From: Seminavis robusta
Taxonomy: Eukaryota > Bacillariophyta > Bacillariophyceae > Naviculales > Naviculaceae
NCBI GenBank assembly: GCA_903772945.1
Contig: CAICTM010000355.1
Coordinates: forward strand, 1 to 64,000
Reading direction: 5' to 3'
Length of the DNA: 64,000 bases
The position numbers were made by a program, and so were the translations under genes. The notes below the pieces were generated by a model. That model saw only the letters and a list, made by a program, of their open reading frames with translations, was not told the origin of the DNA and did no database searches. Shown here in pieces: positions 30,393-41,225 of this stretch. The first letter of the stretch is position 1. Each line of letters opens with the position of its first letter.

Positions 30393-33183
30393 ATGAAGAG
30401 CGATGCTTCCAGCAACAACAGCAGCAACAGCAGTGGTGACGAGTCGAATGATGGAGTGGATATGACACAGATCCGGTATACTACTACTACAGATGAGAAT
30501 TCACAAAGACGACGACGACAAGGGCACGTCATGGTGTTGCTCCCACTGACGACCATCCACGACGATACCCGTGAATTGGTGGAGTTTCGTCTGTACGTGG
30601 AAATGGCAGCCTTCTTGGCGTTTACGCATTTGCAAACACGGGATGGGAGTGTATTACCCTTTCTTCCCGATCGACTGCAAGGCTGTGATTTCGATTTGAC
30701 GTATCGTCATCACGATACGCGATTCTCGGCCATTCAAGCATCGCGACAAGTCGTCAGCAGTTATCAAAACACAATAGCAGAACAAGACGACGACAACAGT
30801 ACTACTACAGATACTCCCCCATTTTGCATTCTGGGCGCGGCTCGATCGGTAGTATCGCAAGCCGTGAGTTATTTGGGCTCGGGTCTGGAACTGCCGCAAG
30901 TGAGTTCCTCCAGTACAGCGTCGTCGTTGGACGACAGTCCCTTTTTTGCCCGCACCGTTCCCGTGACGGGAGATGCCGAAGCCATGGTCTATTACATGCG
31001 ACAAGTATTTGGGGTCACCCACGTCGGACTCCTGTTTATTGACGATACGTGGGGACGACGCTACGAAACCGATATTACCGTGGCGGCAGAAAAATACAAC
31101 ATGACGGTCCGGACCGTCCCCTTTGCCAATGCCCTCGAGAATCGAGATGCTACCGTCATTCTCGACAATGCCATGCGACAATTGCAACAAACACAACTCC
31201 GCTATTTCATTGCCGCACTCAGTCCCAGTACGTGGCGGCCCGTCGTCAAAGCGGCGTATCACTATCAACTCATGGGTAGTACACATCCTACTACTACTAG
31301 CGATAGTAGTGATGCCGAATATGTCTGGCTACTACCCGATTTGGTAGAACTCGTGGGAGACAGCTTTTCTTTGGACGCCGACACCGAACTGGATATTGCC
31401 AATGCATTACACGGAGTGGGAGTTGTCAATATGGGAATGACACCGCATTCGGTACTCGATGCCAAACTGGCAGACGCTAGCCACAATCCACAATTCCAAC
31501 AAGACTTTATCCGTCATCACGATGAACCTCAACTATTGCAAGATTTTAACTTTTCCACCCCGATTCGATCCCTCTATCAGTATTTGACGTACGATGCCAT
31601 GATGGCCATTGGCATTACCGCCTGTGAAACACCGGGACTCTTTACGGGACAACAGTTTTACAATCAACTCCTCCAAATTGATTTTGAAGGCGTCACGGGA
31701 CGCGTCCTGCTCGATCCAAAAACGGGTACTCGGGCCGGAGCCGACTTGCAATTCCCCATTGTCAATTTGATTTTACAACACAACGCCACGCAAAAAGGAC
31801 GAATATCCTTTACACCGCAAGTCGCCGCCCAAGTTGATCTCTTGACATCGTCCACCACACCCGTCATTCAAATCTTCCATCCCTTTCTCCACAGCAACAA
31901 CTCGACCCAACCACCACCGTCCCTGCCACCCTTGCACGTCAATCGTCATTTAATACCCAATGGAGTGTTATTTTTTGGAATTGCCTTGGCAATTGTGGTC
32001 ATGTTGCTGTCGGTAGGGTTGGGAATTTGGGTGCTCGCCAACAAGAGTCTCTACATTATCCGAGTGGGACAGCCCATTTTCTTGGTGCAACTGTGTTTTG
32101 GAACCTTCCTCGTGGCACTCACAATCATTCCGCTGGGGTGGCAAGAAGACAAACCGGGTTTGGATGCGGCGTGCATGGCCGTGCCATGGTTGTTCTGTAT
32201 TGGCTATGCCATTGCCGTATCGGCACTCTGGTCCAAAGCAGAACGCATCAATCAACTACTCAATTCCGGACGCAGTTTTCGACGGCTCAATGTGCAGCCC
32301 AAGGATGTCATGAAATCCACTCTGATCTTGTTGGGGACCAATCTGATCTTATTAACCGCCTGGACAATATCCCCCTGGAAACTCAGTTGGCATCGACAAA
32401 ACTTGTCGGGAAACAATGTGGATTCGTTTGGACGGGCGTTGGAATCCTATGGAGCCTGTAGACCGGACAGTCTGTTGCACTTGTGCTTTACCGTCCCGTT
32501 GATTCTGACCAACCTGGTAGCATTGCTCATGACAACCTATCACACGTACCGGGCCCGCAATTTGCCAATGGAGTTTTCGGAAACGTTGTATTTGTTCATG
32601 TCCTTGATCAGTGTCTGTGAAACGATCCTTCTGGGTGGTAAGTTCACGAATGAAATAGTAAAATGGAATGGAATGGAATCGAATCGAATCCAGCTGGCTT
32701 GTTTGTTCCTCATTTCTCTTTCTCTCTTGTTCGTGGTTGTTGTTATCTTACCTACCAGTCCCAATCATTTTTGTGGTCTTTGGTAACCCATCGGCATACT
32801 ACTTGATTGCCTCGATTGTCCTCAGTATCGGTTGCTTGGCCATTATAGTGCCCATGTTTCTTCCCAAATATCTCCAACGGCATACCAAAGCTCCCAAAGG
32901 GCGAGCTTCCTCTCAGGATTTGTCCCGCCTCCAAGCCCGCAGCGGCCTTGGATCGGAAGCCTCGGAACACCAGCGCCGCCAGCAATCTGGTACGAGGTTT
33001 GTGGCAATACTCGGAGACAAGAATGGTTCCAGTAGAGAAATTGACTCACTTCGCCAGGAGCTCAAGCTGATACGAGATGGAAGCAAGAGAGGGCTGGATA
33101 ACAGTTCCAATCCAGAATTCCCGTTTATGAGCAAAGAGCATCCTGTCTTTTCCGACGAGCTGAATACCCCTTCCCAGCATTGA
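30393..33183 (+). CDS. GABA-B-like class C G-protein-coupled receptor
   Basis: Two exons (30393-32637, 32759-33183) give 889 residues. Residues of about 50-470 form a ligand-binding domain of the periplasmic-binding/ANF type (for example VGLLFIDDTWGRRYETDI and the closing FEGVTGRVLLDPKTG). Seven membrane helices follow: about 523-548, 560-582, 594-615, 639-660, 693-715, 729-749 and, after the intron, 760-787. The RVGQPIFLVQLCFG and FSETLYLFMSLISVCE segments fit the GABA-B-receptor group; the ligand is unknown. The tail contains a coiled-coil-like SREIDSLRQELKLIRD. Oddly, the N-terminus (MKSDASSNNSSNSSGDESND) has no signal peptide although the large domain should be extracellular, so an upstream exon may be missing. 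Confidence 0.87.
32638..32758 (+). other. Intron of the GPCR gene
   Basis: Donor GTAAGT at 32638, strong pyrimidine tract (TTTCTCTTTCTCTCTTG), acceptor CCAG ending at 32758; 121 bp, phase 1. It splits helix 6 from helix 7. It contains GGAATGGAATCGAATCGAAT. If retained, the reading frame stays open to 32786. Confidence 0.9.
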
Positions 33184-33616
33184 GGCAACGCTGTACCAAA
33201 AATGCAATTCTGAAACAAGAGCACGGTTGTGCGTCTCCCGGCTCTGTATATCACGGGCCCTACTCCGGATGCCTACTACCGAGCTGCTGTTCTACATGCA
33301 ACTATGCATGCATGCGCTTCGGCAGTGGGCGCGTTGCGTTTTACCAGTCTGCAACTTAAAGTTGCAGTGTATATTCTATAGCTACACAAAGTACATGTAA
33401 CACTCATGAAATAACGGATGTATCTTACTAATAGCAGGACAGCTATGTTTGCAACAATATAGTGTATTAAGCGGTTGCGAGATGGGCCCGAGATCGAGCA
33501 ACCCTGTGAAATGCATGATAGACAGACAAAAAAATGGTAACAGCACGGGAAGAATCCACCACTGTAGGCGAATGAATCGAATTCAATCCAATCGAATCCA
33601 GCCAGATCAGATCAGA
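33184..33616. other. Short convergent intergenic region
   Basis: Between the GPCR (+) and ankyrin copy 3 (-). A TCGAATTCAATCCAATCGAA stretch and AGATCAGATCAGATCA lie at about 33575-33620. No gene is seen. Confidence 0.5.
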
Positions 33617-34492
33617 TCACCGAAGCAACTGGAGGACTTGTTGACGGAACAATGATGATTCCGGTTGATTGCATGCAATGGCCAAAGGAGTCAACCCTTT
33701 GCTGTTGGAATGGTATAGGGCAGATGGATTGGCTTGAATCAAGGCCATAAAGACCTGGATATCAACTTGCTGTTGACAGGCAATGTGGAGAGGGAGCTTT
33801 TGTCCGTAGCTGCTAGCTAGGCGGGCTGCCTTGGGCTGTGTCTCAAGCAGGTACCGATGCAATTGTTTGTCTCTCGGGTTTGTTTCCAGTGACAGGGCCA
33901 AGGGCGTCAGGCCGTGAGGACCATCCCTTTTCAGCAACACGGAAGGACCTGTTTGAACGATCAATTTGAGAACAGAGAGGGCAGTCCCTTGAGCAATGGC
34001 AATGTGGACTGGGGTGGTATATAGCGCAGCCAGCGACTGGCTGGGGCCTCCCGTCCTCGACCCAGTCTCTGATTCGGAGTCCGAGATGAAATGAGAATCT
34101 GATGTCGCCCCATGAAAGTCATGAGAAACGGTCTTAGTCGGTTCGGTGTGCTGCATCAACACGGTTTCAACGGCATCTTCTTGCATCAGCCGTTCGTTGT
34201 CCTCAGAGAAGATCAGGATATCTACTTGGTTTGGAACAAATGAGTAGCGATCAGGAGCAAAGCTCTCAATGGTTCCCATTGACTCGAAGGACACGACGGA
34301 GTCTGTTTCATCCTGGTTCGAGTTCGTCGCAAGAACGCTTTCCTGATTATTGTGAGCCTCGTTTCTCGCTGAGAAGCTGTCGTTGGCTTGATCAGTGTCC
34401 ATCAACTCTTTGGATATGGTGGGGGCCACACGAGGGGATACGATACCGGCAAGTGCCAACCGAGGCATCAAGGGAAGGGGCTGCGTCTTCAT
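33617..34492 (-). CDS. Ankyrin-like repeat protein, subfamily A, copy 3
   Basis: 291 residues from the ATG at 34492 (the frame opens at a TTG at 34516, not used). It has a Met/Pro/Leu-rich start (MKTQPLPLMPRLALAG) and TISKEL, corresponding to PISKEL in the other copies. The disordered middle is followed by ankyrin-like units from about 155 to the end: TTPVHIAIAQGTALSVLKLI, KRDGPHGLTPLALSLETNPR, KLPLHIACQQQVDIQVFMAL and NSKGLTPLAIACNQPES. It stops right after the last helix (QQVLQLLR) and lacks the C-terminal extension of the other two. It is more diverged than copies 1 and 2 are from each other, so it is an older duplicate, now separated from them by the GPCR gene. Function unknown. Confidence 0.82.
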   Translation of the reverse strand: MKTQPLPLMPRLALAGIVSPRVAPTISKELMDTDQANDSFSARNEAHNNQESVLATNSNQDETDSVVSFESMGTIESFAPDRYSFVPNQVDILIFSEDNERLMQEDAVETVLMQHTEPTKTVSHDFHGATSDSHFISDSESETGSRTGGPSQSLAALYTTPVHIAIAQGTALSVLKLIVQTGPSVLLKRDGPHGLTPLALSLETNPRDKQLHRYLLETQPKAARLASSYGQKLPLHIACQQQVDIQVFMALIQANPSALYHSNSKGLTPLAIACNQPESSLFRQQVLQLLR

Positions 34493-36510
34493 GGTGATTA
34501 TTTGATTGATTCTCAAACTGAGGCTCGAGGAACTGAATGTGTTTGTGCAGGAAAGGAAAGGAGGAGATTCGATTCGAAACTGAATTGGAATGAGAAAACT
34601 TTCTCACAAACTACTAAAAAGCATTCTCATCATCAAGAGTCAAGAGGGGTTCTTTTCGAACACTTTTCTTCCGCACATGTTCATCCCGATGTCAGGGAAA
34701 ATATGCCTTATCGACTGATCCCACCTCTAAGATCAGAGTTTTAACTGGTTAAAACCGGATGTGTCTCTCCCAAGAACAACAGACCTTTTACATCAAGCGT
34801 CTGTTTCAGAGCTTCAATAGACGAACTATGACGGTCCAGAAACTTCCCAGCCAAGAAGAGAACGCGAAGAGGCCTTTCCTACAGTATAGTCCATGACACA
34901 TGACACAACTATCTTCTATCTTCTTGCTAGCTAGCTAGAGCTATCATAGGTTTCGTACCAGTACCGGTACACTGTGCTCTGCACTACCAGTAGCAAAAAA
35001 GGCTCTATGAGAACTCAGAGTGCCGCTTTTTGCCTGCTCTTAGATCGTATCTCTGGCTACATCGTACCGTATCTTCCCATGCTCGAAGCGGAAAATGCAG
35101 AGAAGTTCCCAATCTGTCGCTTCAAGCACTGAGATATTACGCAATCTGGTACCGGATCTCTCCACCGCGTTCCCTTCGATGGGCCATTGACCAAGCTGAC
35201 TACTGGAGTTGCATTCTTCTGTTCTCTATTCTGCTTGCTTCGAATTTCGTTTTCCTGGTCTTTCCTTACCGACCTTTGCGTGGAAAGGACGAATGAATTG
35301 GACTGTTTGGATTGCTCCCTTTCTTGCGGTTTGGATGGTTAGTCTCTGAGTATGGTTCTCTTTATGGCCTCGCGCTCCCCGCTTCGTGCCTGTGGGCTGG
35401 GAGCTGCTGTGGCCGCTTACGTGAATCAGCCGTCAGCCACTAAACACTGGAACATTATCGCACGAGAGATCATCCCAGGTTCTTTCGCAGAGCGTTGCAC
35501 CTCACATACGAGCACACCACCAATTTTTAACTCGCTCCTCAGCCATTCTTGGCACGCACGGTACCGAAATCTTATGAAGAGCCTGATCACAGAAACTTGA
35601 AAATAGATATCACAGACCCAAGAATCCCACAACCAACTGAGAAGTCCGTGGCAATCATCTGTTCATGATTTCCTTGTAGCAAAACTAGTAAGTTTACAGG
35701 TTCACACCGGGCGGAAAGCAACTCGTGCCACAAGGAGTCACCGAGTAACTCGTGGTTTTTTATTTGATGATGATGCCGTGAAAATGAATTAGAGATTTTG
35801 GTTTGCACTTGCAAATGAATATCATGAGCCAAATCATCAAAGTTACGGCTGCTGACGATCGTATTGTAGTATGACTTTTTGCTGCGGCTGGGACGACATC
35901 ATTGACAATGAGGTCATTCGGAAAATGCAAAAACAAGGTCGCAAATCGTTTATGATGAGATCGGCCATGTTCAGCAGAGCCTTTGCACGCCACTTCTGAC
36001 GTACGATGCACTAGTTGGCTCGTTTTCGCGTTGTCATCGCCACGCACGTCCACAAGAGTTGGCTTTCGACCGCACTGAGCCCAGATGTTGCCTCCAAGCA
36101 GAAATTCCAAGGCTAGTACGGTAGTATTTATTGAAAGCTGAGAATCGAATCGTATGATCAATCGAATGATTGAATCATTCAATCCAACCGAGCAATTGGG
36201 AACAATTTCCATCCTGAACAAGTTTTTTTAAAAGGAACTCCACTGATCGTTGGAACTCTTTGTGCTTCTACTGCACTGGAAAGATGCTGCCACCACCGAC
36301 TGACCGATCACTCCTGGGAGCAGCAAACGCGGGGGGAGTGACAAAGTTCTCGTCACGCTCACACATCAAATTGGGTTCTCAAGGCTGAAGGCGAAATTCT
36401 CATTACGCAGTCCTTGTATCTTCTCATCGCATCTACATCCACACTCTTCATCTACATCCACATAGTATCATCATCAGCCAGTCAACGAAGAAGCATCATA
36501 AACGAAAACG
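34493..36510. other. Two-kilobase gene-free interval
   Basis: Frames such as 35760-36221 (minus) and 35030-35296 (plus) have no domain and poor starts. A CTAGCTAGCTAG run lies near 34926-34938 with ACCAGTACCGGTAC near 34957. GAATCGAATCG and ATTGAATCATTCAATC occur near 36141-36182. No gene is called. Confidence 0.5.
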
Positions 36511-37274
36511 ATGAGGTCCTTTGTTAGTCTTTCAATTCTCTTGTATCCACTGTGCATTCATGCCGCGGCGTTTGTTGACGGGCGACACCCACTGTTTGGC
36601 TTGAGAGGAGGGTACGCAATCTTCAATTTCACTTTGTGCTCATTTGTTTTTCCATGTTTTCCTTTTGGCCATGGTGGGACTGATTCCTTCTTGTTTTTCT
36701 TGCTAGAGCTGATAAGGACAATGACTACGACCGTGCTGAAAAGGCAATCTTCCACGGCATTGAGCAGGTAGAAGCGAAGTTACAAAAGGCTGTCGAAGAC
36801 GAAGTTCACTCGATTTTCGACGAGGCAAGTGATCACCACCACCGCACGCAAGTTGCGGATCACGCCAAGGCGGCTGTGACCAAAGGGAGCTCCAAAATCA
36901 AAGAGGCCGCCCGAGAGCATTCCAAGGCTCGTTCGATGCCGTTTCTGCCAAAACACGCCACGAAAGAGGAAAACGACGATCACAAGATCCTACATGCCAT
37001 TGAAGCCGCCGAGACTGCTGTCTTGCACGCTGTCCAAGACGAAGTGGACAGTCTGTTCCATGCCATTGGCCATGAAGACGACCATCCACTCCAATCGAGC
37101 TGCCCCAAAAAGGCAAAAAAGACCAAGGAAGGAATTCAAAAGGGACTCCAGAAAACCAAGGAGCACGTCGAAGAGGCCCACGAGGAACGAAAGCGATGGA
37201 TGCGCGATTTGGACGCCCCGGAGATTGACGATTATCTCAAGTCTGTCAACAGTATGTATGGAATGGGGTTCTAA
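36511..37274 (+). CDS. Putative plastid-targeted helical protein with an internal repeat
   Basis: Two exons (36511-36611, 36707-37274) encode 222 residues. The N-terminus is a textbook diatom plastid presequence: signal peptide MRSFVSLSILLYPLCIH ending AAA|F, then VDGRHPLFGLRGG. The mature part is highly charged and helical. It holds two related segments, KAIFHGIEQVEAKLQKAVED followed by EVHSIFDE (about 44-71), and KILHAIEAAETAVLHAVQDE followed by VDSLFHAIG (about 127-155). The shared pattern is (I/L)-(F/L)-H-x-IE-x(2)-E-x(5)-AV-x-DEV-x-S-(I/L)-F. Lys-rich stretches (KKAKKTKEGIQKGLQKTKEH) follow. No known family; a plastid-lumen or stroma structural role would be guesswork. A fragment of exon 2 seems to open with GTG at 36876, but it is internal to the spliced frame. 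Confidence 0.8.
36612..36706 (+). other. Intron of the putative plastid protein gene
   Basis: Donor GTACGC at 36612, T-rich tract (TTCCTTCTTGTTTTTCTTGC) and acceptor CTAG ending at 36706; 95 bp, phase 2. Removal joins GLRG to GADKDNDYDRAEKAI and opens the frame through to 37274. Confidence 0.88.
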
Positions 37275-37545
37275 CTAAAAAGAAAAACAACAATCCAATC
37301 CGAAAAGGCGCACGATAAGTATCCCAGCCCCAAAAGCTAGCTATCCATCTAGAGTGATCCCCGTGTTCATGTATTAAAAGAATCAAAACTAAATCTACTT
37401 ATAGCTTATTGTGCTGCCATTAACTCGTTCTTCTTTCCGGTTTGTGCTTCTTCGTCCGTGTGCAGGTCAGCCTCAGCCTTCGCTTCTCCGCTTCTCCCTT
37501 GCCCGGTTGAATCATTCCAAATGCAAGCCAGGTCCATGTGCGCTT

Positions 37546-39486
37546 CTATTTCACCTGACTGACAATGGCAGAACCCGGCACTAGCGGGGCATGCCCATTG
37601 TTCATACGTCGGGCCTCCAAGCCCTCTTGCCCAGTGAGCAGGACAACATTTGGATTGGTTTGAGCCGCAAGAGCCAAAGCTTGCGTTTTGAGAAGGTCAT
37701 TCTGGATCTTCAAGAGTTCCACCAATCCCGGACTTTTCCGCAGCAACTCGGCCTGCTGCGTCAAAAATTCAAGCTGTGCTTTGTTCTTCTCTTGGGTTTC
37801 TGCAATCTCACCCTCGGCCGCCAATCTTGCCGCGTCACGCTTTCCCTGTGCACGGACGCGATCTGATTCTGCCTCCGCGGTTGCTTTGGCCAGTTCCACT
37901 TCTTTGGTCTGGTTTTGTTGTGCCAAAGCAAGATTCTTTTCGGCTTCCACGACAAGGGTGTCCATTTCGGCCTTTTTGGTGATGGTTTCTGCTTCCGCCT
38001 TGTTCTTGCGGCGTTCCACTTCCTGTTGGCGTTCCTCGGCCTCGGCCTCTCTGTCACGATCCTCCTGCATGCGAACGTGGGTGGCCTGGTTCAGTCGGCT
38101 GATTTCTTTTTCCTTGGTGGCGTTCTGACGGCTCGTTTCAATGGCCAGATTGGTCTCGGCGAGTTGCAGCGCCAGTTGTTCGTCCTGCTTGTCAACGCTG
38201 GGGAACCGCAAGGTTGTAATTTCAATCCCCAGCACTTTGACGCCATAGACACGGCCCGTATCGTTGAGTTCCGCCGACCATTGGTGCTCCACTTTGGTAA
38301 AGCCCTTGGATTTTTCTTCCAGAGCGTCAGCGTAGGGGACGGACAAGAGCCAATCCCGCATCATGTTGGCGCATTTCTCCTCCAACATGTCAAATGGATC
38401 GGTAAAGGCACCACGATGCGCAACCCAAACGTCAGGACGGACTTGTTGCCATTTGATCTGAGCCCGGCAGATCGCATCGATATTGTCTTTGGATTTCAGT
38501 TCCAGGATAGGAGTAGATTTTGCGTAGTGGTTCGTATCTCCAAACTCAATCTCCAGATCGTCGATTGTTGCTTTGGTGTCTTTGTTTTGAATTGTGGAGT
38601 TTCTGAAAAAGTCTTGATTGCCAGAAGCCATGCAGATTCCTTCCGTGACACTGATGCGGTTCCTGGCATCCTTGTGGAGCACCACAAATCCTTTCTCGGG
38701 CTTGGCAATGGTGACACCAGCAACTGTGGAAACGTAGCCTGCTGGAATGAACCGCAGCTTTGTCTCGATCATTGTGCCATGAGCTTGGTTGCTTGCCTTG
38801 GGGCGGCCGTGCTGATTGACCATCTGGGTGCTGTTGCCAGACGTGACGCTGGCCACGGTATCTTCAGTCTCCCGTTCGACAATGACGGGTGTCATGCGAT
38901 TCAAGTCAATGACACCGCGCATGATGGTGTCATTGTCGTAGACATAGGTTCCTTGACTGACCATGTGCGTAGCTGTCTGATCTTCAAAGACCCCGATTTG
39001 CTGGGCTTGAAGGACAATCATGCGGTAGCTTTGTCCCAATTCCATGTGGCGAATCAGTGGATTGCGGTTGGCAGTCTCCTGGAGAGGATCGAATTCCACT
39101 CCCGCTGTGCGGCTAATTGGGACCACGGCCCCATGAGTCTTCCAGGGATTCAACAAAGTGGTCCTGTAGGCTCCAGGAGGTCTCAAGACGACCGAGCCAT
39201 TGCTCAGAACGACACCAACCTGGTCTTCGGCAACGCGCATACCGGGAAGGAGAGAGTTGCAACCCTTGGAGACTGGGGAATCACCACCAATGCATGCCGC
39301 CACACGGCGCACCCCATCCAAGAAGGATTCTCCGCTTCGAAGTCTTGTCATGCCGAGGGGTTCATTGTCGGCATCCCATTCCGGCACTGCGAAATTGGGA
39401 GCCTGAATCATGGGCGGCAGTTCAGGAATGACTTCGGCTTCGGTGGGGGCAGTGGCGGTGGCGGTGGCAGGGTGTTGTTCCATCAT
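37546..39486 (-). CDS. SPFH/band-7 domain protein with a long coiled coil
   Basis: A 646-residue soluble protein. After a Pro/Ala-rich start comes a beta-rich N-terminal part (GMRVAEDQVGVVLSNGSVVL, then RPPGAYRTTLLNPWKTHG at about 80-118). The SPFH/band-7 region follows at about 240-430, from KLRFIPAGYVSTVAGVTIAK to the typical end YGVKVLGIEITTLRFPS. A long charged coiled coil rich in A, E, K, Q and R occupies about 440-600 (ISRLNQATHVRMQEDRDREA, AEAESDRVRAQGKRDAARLA). This is the flotillin/stomatin/vault-like layout, whose members build large ring assemblies, often at membranes. No membrane helix or signal peptide is visible, so association would be peripheral. The start is one of two tandem ATGs (39486/39483). 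The reading frame on the opposite strand is a codon-bias shadow. Confidence 0.83.
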   Translation of the reverse strand: MMEQHPATATATAPTEAEVIPELPPMIQAPNFAVPEWDADNEPLGMTRLRSGESFLDGVRRVAACIGGDSPVSKGCNSLLPGMRVAEDQVGVVLSNGSVVLRPPGAYRTTLLNPWKTHGAVVPISRTAGVEFDPLQETANRNPLIRHMELGQSYRMIVLQAQQIGVFEDQTATHMVSQGTYVYDNDTIMRGVIDLNRMTPVIVERETEDTVASVTSGNSTQMVNQHGRPKASNQAHGTMIETKLRFIPAGYVSTVAGVTIAKPEKGFVVLHKDARNRISVTEGICMASGNQDFFRNSTIQNKDTKATIDDLEIEFGDTNHYAKSTPILELKSKDNIDAICRAQIKWQQVRPDVWVAHRGAFTDPFDMLEEKCANMMRDWLLSVPYADALEEKSKGFTKVEHQWSAELNDTGRVYGVKVLGIEITTLRFPSVDKQDEQLALQLAETNLAIETSRQNATKEKEISRLNQATHVRMQEDRDREAEAEERQQEVERRKNKAEAETITKKAEMDTLVVEAEKNLALAQQNQTKEVELAKATAEAESDRVRAQGKRDAARLAAEGEIAETQEKNKAQLEFLTQQAELLRKSPGLVELLKIQNDLLKTQALALAAQTNPNVVLLTGQEGLEARRMNNGHAPLVPGSAIVSQVK

Positions 39487-40154
39487 TGCTTCTTTGTTGT
39501 TGGTTGTGGTGGTTGCTGTTCTGTTGTGTTGTTGGTGTCTGTTTTCGTTTAGTAATTTGTGTTTGTGTCCTTTTGTGGGGAATTTATGACCCGAAGAAAG
39601 AGTTGTCCAAAAGGGTCACCTGTGCTAGCTAGAAACCAAGAGTACCGTACGGTACCAGTACCGTTTCAGTACGGCACATCATGACACATGACATTGTTAT
39701 GTATGTATCTTTTGTGTGAAAACGGGGCAAGACTCAAGTTGTTAGTCACGCGTGTCATCAATGGTCACCCACAGCAATCACTTTTTGCTAAATGGTTTGA
39801 CTCAGCAAGACTGTTCTTAATTACTGTATTTCAGTCCTCTAAAAGGTAAGATCCACGACACAGCTCTTTGGAATTCTGGAGGAAACTGTTCCGACGACGT
39901 GGTGCTGGAAGTTCCACGCTCCACGAGCTTGGAAGCCACGTTTTGCGTGATTTTACCCTGAACCCTTTATTGTCCTCCAAATCGCCAAATCGCCATCTGG
40001 TGGGTGGATCCTGTTGCCACGTTTCACTTGGCATTCGAGCTTCCTTCGAGCTGCCTCGAGCATCACCATCACCAGCACCCTTCGGCTGGTCTAGCTAGAG
40101 TAGCTGTGTCCATTACATCCAGCTCTATTATAGTAGCACAATAGTATAGTAACC
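39487..40154. other. Divergent intergenic region
   Basis: Between the SPFH gene (-) and the small membrane protein (+). CCGTACGGTACCAGTACCG lies near 39643-39663. No gene is seen. Confidence 0.5.
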
Positions 40155-40544
40155 ATGAAAGGACCACTGGGAGGCAACTTGGTCTTGGCATCAGTGCTTT
40201 CTTTGCTGTCTTATGTGCCATTTGAAATCGTGGCCAAGGGAAGTTTATTGGTCTGTGTCTTTCTCTTCATTGCAGATCCTTTTCCACCGCATTCCCGGTT
40301 GGTCAGTTTGATCTCCACGGTGGTGATTGGCTTCTTGTCAAGGGCTCATCGCAATTGGCAAATACAGCAGCTACTAGACGAAGACGCAGAAGAACAGGAA
40401 ATGGAACCGTCATTGTCAAATCAACAACAGCCAGCAGATACACCCAGTCCCAGCACGGGAACCAACAACACTTCCAAGAATGAACAAGAGGAAGAAGGAA
40501 CTGATGCGCCCGAGGTTTCCACAAGTAATAAGAAAGAGAATTAG
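40155..40544 (+). CDS. Small two-helix membrane protein
   Basis: 129 residues. Two hydrophobic segments, LVLASVLSLLSYVPFEIVAK (about 9-28) and SLLVCVFLFIADPF (about 30-43), then LVSLISTVVIGFL (about 49-61), make a short membrane hairpin or two helices. These are followed by a cytosolic tail rich in Q, E, S, T and N (DEDAEEQEMEPS, EEEGTDAPEVS). The ATG at 40155 is the first in frame. No family is recognised; the compact hydrophobic head plus acidic tail argues for a real gene. Confidence 0.6.
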   Translation: MKGPLGGNLVLASVLSLLSYVPFEIVAKGSLLVCVFLFIADPFPPHSRLVSLISTVVIGFLSRAHRNWQIQQLLDEDAEEQEMEPSLSNQQQPADTPSPSTGTNNTSKNEQEEEGTDAPEVSTSNKKEN

Positions 40545-41225
40545 CCCTCCCTAAAATTGAAAAAGAGTGTGCTGGGCTGATCAATGGCGTTGGTGCACAC
40601 CATCACATTCCAATTTTGCCGCTACCAGTACATGTATAGGCAGTTGGCGGGAAGAAGATAGTACCATGTTTGCAAACATGAGCCCGTTGCCCTAGCTAGC
40701 ACATGCACTCCTCTCCCACCCCGAATAGCTCAACTCCTTCGGTTGACATGTACATGTACTGTATGTCTGTTCACATACCGTACCAAGCTTTGGCCATTGC
40801 AGGACGCAAGCAAAGAACCTAGTACTTGTCTGCATCTGTAGTCTTCCATGGACAAGAGCGCCTAGCTGTGTTTTAGAAGTACGCAAGACGAATGTGGCTG
40901 GCTTCCCAAAACCTGTACACGGTGCTTGCAACCCAAAAGGAGCTGCCGAGCTGCCACATGTTCGCCGAGCCAGGCTTCTCTGACTGGCTGTCTTTGCAGT
41001 GCCATCTTTGGTTCCATCAGTTCAGTTTATGAAGTCACTCGTCCGGCTTGTAGAAGCGGTTGTGTGCGTGACTGTCCCAAGTCAGAATAATTAATTGAAG
41101 CAATGCACTGTTACTTTGGTTTTAACTCTATAGTGACGAAAAGTATACTTCCGACAACATTCTTCTTATGGTTCAGGTTGCTTGCCTGGTGGCGCGACAG
41201 AGTGTATGTATGCACGAAGCCCGCT
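40545..41225. other. Convergent intergenic region
   Basis: 3' flank of both neighbours. ACATGTACATGTACTGTATG lies near 40747-40766. No gene is supported. Confidence 0.5.

Noticed and set aside
35760-36221. Minus-strand frame of 153 residues
   Set aside because: No recognisable motif, and the start lies in an AT-rich repeat (GAATCG); not enough to call a gene.
37915-39552. Long plus-strand frame (545 residues) opposite the SPFH gene
   Set aside because: Mirror of the minus-strand coding sequence. It has no domain, and the minus strand encodes an SPFH and coiled-coil protein.
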